Assembly (NCBI RefSeq): GCF_014199685.1
Contig: NZ_JACHNZ010000011.1
Span: forward strand, 1-64,000
DNA: 64,000 nt
Source: Sphingosinicella soli
Lineage (GTDB): Bacteria > Pseudomonadota > Alphaproteobacteria > Sphingomonadales > Sphingomonadaceae
Direction: 5' to 3'
Under the pieces are notes generated by a model. That model was given only the letters and a program-made list of their open reading frames with translations. It was not told the DNA's origin and made no database searches. How positions within the stretch are numbered: position 1 is the stretch's first letter; each line of letters opens with the position of its first letter. Positions 61,579-64,000 of this stretch are shown one piece after another. The translations under genes and the position numbers were made by a program.

Positions 61579-62322
61579 TCAGGTGAACACGATCTCGTAT
61601 ATGAAAGCGATGTTGCGGAGAATTTCCGCCTCGGAGAAGACGTCACGCCCCGTCATTGCCTTATATTCAGTGGAAAGCGTGAAGGGCGTGCCGCCTGCGC
61701 CGATGATCAGGTAATAAAGGCGCGCAGGATCGCATTCGCGTACGGTGCCTTCAGCCTGGCCGCGGCGGATCACGTCGCGAATCGTCGTAAAGTGCCAGCG
61801 GATGAAATTCTCCACAATCCATTCGAGCCGCGGCGTCGCTTGATTGCCCTCGGCAGTCAGTATCCTGTGGATCTGCGGCTGACGTGCCGACATCCGCACG
61901 AATTGATCGATGAAAGTCGATAGCGTCTCCTTGGCGCTGCGCTCCTCCGTTTGACCGAGAGTGCCCTTGACCGCGCCTCCATATTTGTCGAGCGCCGCCT
62001 CCATCGTAGCGATCCAGAGCATGTCCTTGGACTGAAAGTGATAGAGCACCAGCGTGTGCGTTACGTCGGCGCGCTCCGCTACCGCCCGGGTCGAAGTTCC
62101 CTCGAAGCCAAAGGCGCCGAAACATTCGAGCGCGGCGGTGAGGATGCGTTCGCGCACTTCTTCTCCCCGTCTGGCCTTGCCAGCGGACTTTCGCGCCGTC
62201 GGCGGATGCTCCTTGGAATGGCTTGCTCCAGTCAGTCGCACTGCCGTCCTCCCCCCGCGCGCCAGCGCGCCGGGCGCCTTTGCCTCCGCCTTTTTCACTA
62301 CCCGCTTACTGTCTGTTGCCAT
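61579..62322 (-). CDS. TetR-family transcriptional regulator
   Basis: Regulator of 247 residues. A basic Lys/Ala-rich tail of about 50 residues precedes the TetR helix-turn-helix (ILTAALECFGAFGFEGTS, then TRAVAERADVTHTLVLYHF, ~58-105), followed by a helical ligand-binding domain with FIDQFVRMSARQPQIHRIL near 140. It is the only TetR in the window and lies among the promoters carrying the TGACC-N4-GGTCA palindrome, a typical TetR-type operator; it is therefore the main candidate regulator. A weak half-site GTTGGTCA ends 14-21 bases upstream of its start. Confidence 0.92.
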   Translation of the reverse strand: MATDSKRVVKKAEAKAPGALARGGRTAVRLTGASHSKEHPPTARKSAGKARRGEEVRERILTAALECFGAFGFEGTSTRAVAERADVTHTLVLYHFQSKDMLWIATMEAALDKYGGAVKGTLGQTEERSAKETLSTFIDQFVRMSARQPQIHRILTAEGNQATPRLEWIVENFIRWHFTTIRDVIRRGQAEGTVRECDPARLYYLIIGAGGTPFTLSTEYKAMTGRDVFSEAEILRNIAFIYEIVFT

Positions 62323-62450
62323 ACCCGCCTACCTCGTTGGTCAGGAGATTAGTGGCAGCCGCCCCTGCCGATTGCAACGATAACACACGCATTTTTTGCC
62401 TACCCGGTAAGTCTGGCCGCTTGACGGGGAGTCAAATTTGTCCCACTAAC

Positions 62451-62464
62451 TGACCATATGGTTT
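62451..62464. promoter_or_regulatory. TGACC-N4-GGTCA-type operator between tetR and FAD hydroxylase 2
   Basis: TGACCATATGGTTT, two mismatches at the right end. It lies between the divergent regulator (start 62322) and hydroxylase (start 62560); the minus-strand reading ends in GGTCAGTTAG, so it could serve either. Confidence 0.5.
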
Positions 62465-62559
62465 ATAAATCCGGGCACATTCCCAGTCGCTGTAGAGAAA
62501 GCGAATCGCCCGGACTGGCCAGTTGAACCAGGACAAAAGCCGAGAGAAATGGATTCCGA

Positions 62560-64000
62560 ATGGCGAACTTGATCGACACGCCCGTGCTGATCGCAGGGGG
62601 CGGACCGGTTGGCATGAGCCTTGCGCTCAATCTGGCGCGTTACGGTGTCCGCTCGCTGCTGGTTGAACGTAACCCGACCACGACGCGCCATCCCAAGATG
62701 GATCTCACGAATGCGCGCAGCATGGAGCTGTTCAAGCGCCTCGGCCTTACAGAGAAGTTACGCGATGCTGGCGTCCCGCGCGAGAACGCGTTCGACATCT
62801 CGTGGGTCACGTCGCTCGTCGGACATGAACTTTACCGTTTCCATTATCCCTCGGCAAACGAGAAGCGCGAGATCATCCGCCGCGAAAACGATGGCCATCA
62901 CGCCAGCGAGCCGCCACTCCGGGTCAGCCAGATCGAGATCGAGCCCGTCCTGAAGCGTGCGATCGATGAAAACCCGATGGTCACAGTCCGCTTCGGAACC
63001 GCTTTCGAGCGCATACTCGACCAGGATTCCGATGGCGTGACGGTCGAGATCAGTGATTCGGAGACCGGCGCGATCGAGACGGTCCGCTGCGCATTCCTCG
63101 CCGGTTGCGACGGCGGCGGTAGCCGCGTGCGCCGGGCGCTCGGCATCGAACTCGACGGCGAGATGGCGGTGGCCGGAGCGCACATGGTCCATTTCCGTAC
63201 CGATGCGCGCGACATCCTCCAACGCTGGGGACCGGTTTACCACCTCCAGACCGGAGCAGGGACGATCATCGCGCAGAACGACCACGACATCTACACTCTG
63301 CAGGCCTGGCTCATTCCCGGCCTCGGCATCGAGGACATGCGTCCGGAGGACGTGCTCGAAGGATGGGTCGGCACCAAGTTCGACTATGAGATACTTCAGG
63401 CCAATCCCTGGACGGCCAACTTCGTCGTCGCGCAACACTATCGCAAGGGGCGCGCGGCCCTCGCCGGAGACAGCGCGCACCAATTCATCCCGACCGGAGG
63501 CTATGGCATGAATTCGGGCATAGCCGACGCCGCCGGCCTGTCATGGGTACTGGCGGCCTGCGTGCAGGGCTGGGGCGACGAAAGCCTGCTCGATGCCTAC
63601 GACGCCGAGCGACGCCCCACCGCATGGTGGCACCTCGAAGCGGCGCGCCGTCACATGGGCGTCCGCCTCGCCATCGGTGAAGTCTATGCCGAAGCCGGCG
63701 ATCTCGATGGCGCCGGCCCCGAGGCCGATGCGAAGCGCGCCGTGGTCGCCGCGAAAATCGCGGCGTTCGGCAATGCGGAGAATGAGAGCTGGGGCGTCGA
63801 GTTCGGCTATCGCTACGATGACTCTCCCGTCGTTTGCGCCGAGCCAGATCCGCCGGCTATCGATCCTCTCACTTATCATCCGACAACCTGGCCTGGCGCA
63901 CGGTTGCCGCATATCTTCCTCGAGGACGGCAGCTCCGTGCACGACAAGCTCGGTCTGTTCTTCACGCTGCTCGCGGTCGACGATGTCGATGACGGCCCGG
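62560..64000 (+). CDS. Class A FAD-dependent aromatic hydroxylase, cut by the window edge
   Basis: The frame is open from 62560 to the end of the window (at least 480 residues, 3' end missing). FAD loop IAGGGPVGMSLAL at residue ~11, the DG motif in FLAGCDGGGSRVRR (~185) and the second FAD motif ALAGDSAHQFIPTGGYGMN (~305) identify a phenol-hydroxylase/MhpA-like enzyme. It is the second of its class in the window, after 27886-29670. A short frame starting at 62549 (seven codons, after GAGAGA) overlaps the start, so initiation may be coupled to it. Confidence 0.9.
   Translation, partial: MANLIDTPVLIAGGGPVGMSLALNLARYGVRSLLVERNPTTTRHPKMDLTNARSMELFKRLGLTEKLRDAGVPRENAFDISWVTSLVGHELYRFHYPSANEKREIIRRENDGHHASEPPLRVSQIEIEPVLKRAIDENPMVTVRFGTAFERILDQDSDGVTVEISDSETGAIETVRCAFLAGCDGGGSRVRRALGIELDGEMAVAGAHMVHFRTDARDILQRWGPVYHLQTGAGTIIAQNDHDIYTLQAWLIPGLGIEDMRPEDVLEGWVGTKFDYEILQANPWTANFVVAQHYRKGRAALAGDSAHQFIPTGGYGMNSGIADAAGLSWVLAACVQGWGDESLLDAYDAERRPTAWWHLEAARRHMGVRLAIGEVYAEAGDLDGAGPEADAKRAVVAAKIAAFGNAENESWGVEFGYRYDDSPVVCAEPDPPAIDPLTYHPTTWPGARLPHIFLEDGSSVHDKLGLFFTLLAVDDVDDGP

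Noticed and set aside
62330-62343. TACCTCGTTGGTCA as a full operator before tetR
   Set aside because: Three mismatches in ten defined positions; retained only as a possible half-site.

Overview
The window looks like a chromosomal catabolic region of a high-GC sphingomonad-type alphaproteobacterium. The evidence is three TonB-dependent receptors placed inside degradation operons, many short-chain dehydrogenases (SDRs), Rieske oxygenases, Nu-class-like GSTs and DUF849/BKACE enzymes. This assignment is inferred from protein style and gene content; no rRNA or other phylogenetic marker is present. I saw no tRNA, rRNA, CRISPR array or intact insertion sequence.

Layout. (1) 1-4.2 kb: the adaptor gene of a MacA/HlyD-type export system, divergent from a sigma-54 response regulator and its histidine kinase, with a good -24/-12 promoter facing the adaptor. 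(2) 4.3-16.9 kb: one minus-strand catabolic operon (TonB receptor, serine hydrolase, SDR, MFS transporter, BKACE, HyuA, HyuB, SDR, carboxymuconolactone-decarboxylase-like protein) controlled by a divergently placed but same-strand FCD-type GntR regulator; three ATTGTCGACGAT-like palindromes flank the regulator gene. (3) 16.9-18 kb: an AT-rich gene-poor gap with an IS5-type transposase remnant. (4) 18-23.2 kb: a tightly coupled coenzyme F420 operon (fbiC, F420:NADPH oxidoreductase, cofE, cofD, cofC). (5) 23.2-64 kb: a large mosaic of oxidative catabolic operons: P450, HsaA-like flavin monooxygenase, two Rieske oxygenases each paired with the same small unknown protein, two class A FAD hydroxylases, a PQQ dehydrogenase, two TonB receptors, two GSTs, an F420-type luciferase-like oxidoreductase with a second BKACE, two APH-type kinases each paired with the same small helical protein, seven SDRs, an FAH-family hydrolase, a KstD-like flavoprotein, a single-domain extradiol-dioxygenase-like (VOC) protein and a TetR regulator.

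The unifying signal is a palindrome, TGACC-N4-GGTCA (oriented towards the gene: YTGACM-N4-GGTCAGT), found at nearly every promoter of region 5 and also about 0.3 kb upstream of fbiC. It ties F420 biosynthesis to the catabolic genes as one putative regulon, with the TetR protein at 61.6-62.3 kb as the candidate regulator. The proposed picture is a sphingomonad pathway for an unknown, probably multi-ring or polyketide-like aromatic substrate, taken up by two paralogous TonB receptors, attacked by paired oxygenases, and using locally made F420H2 for a reduction step by the luciferase-like enzyme followed by retro-Claisen (BKACE) cleavage. Substrate, regulator assignment and step order are inference.
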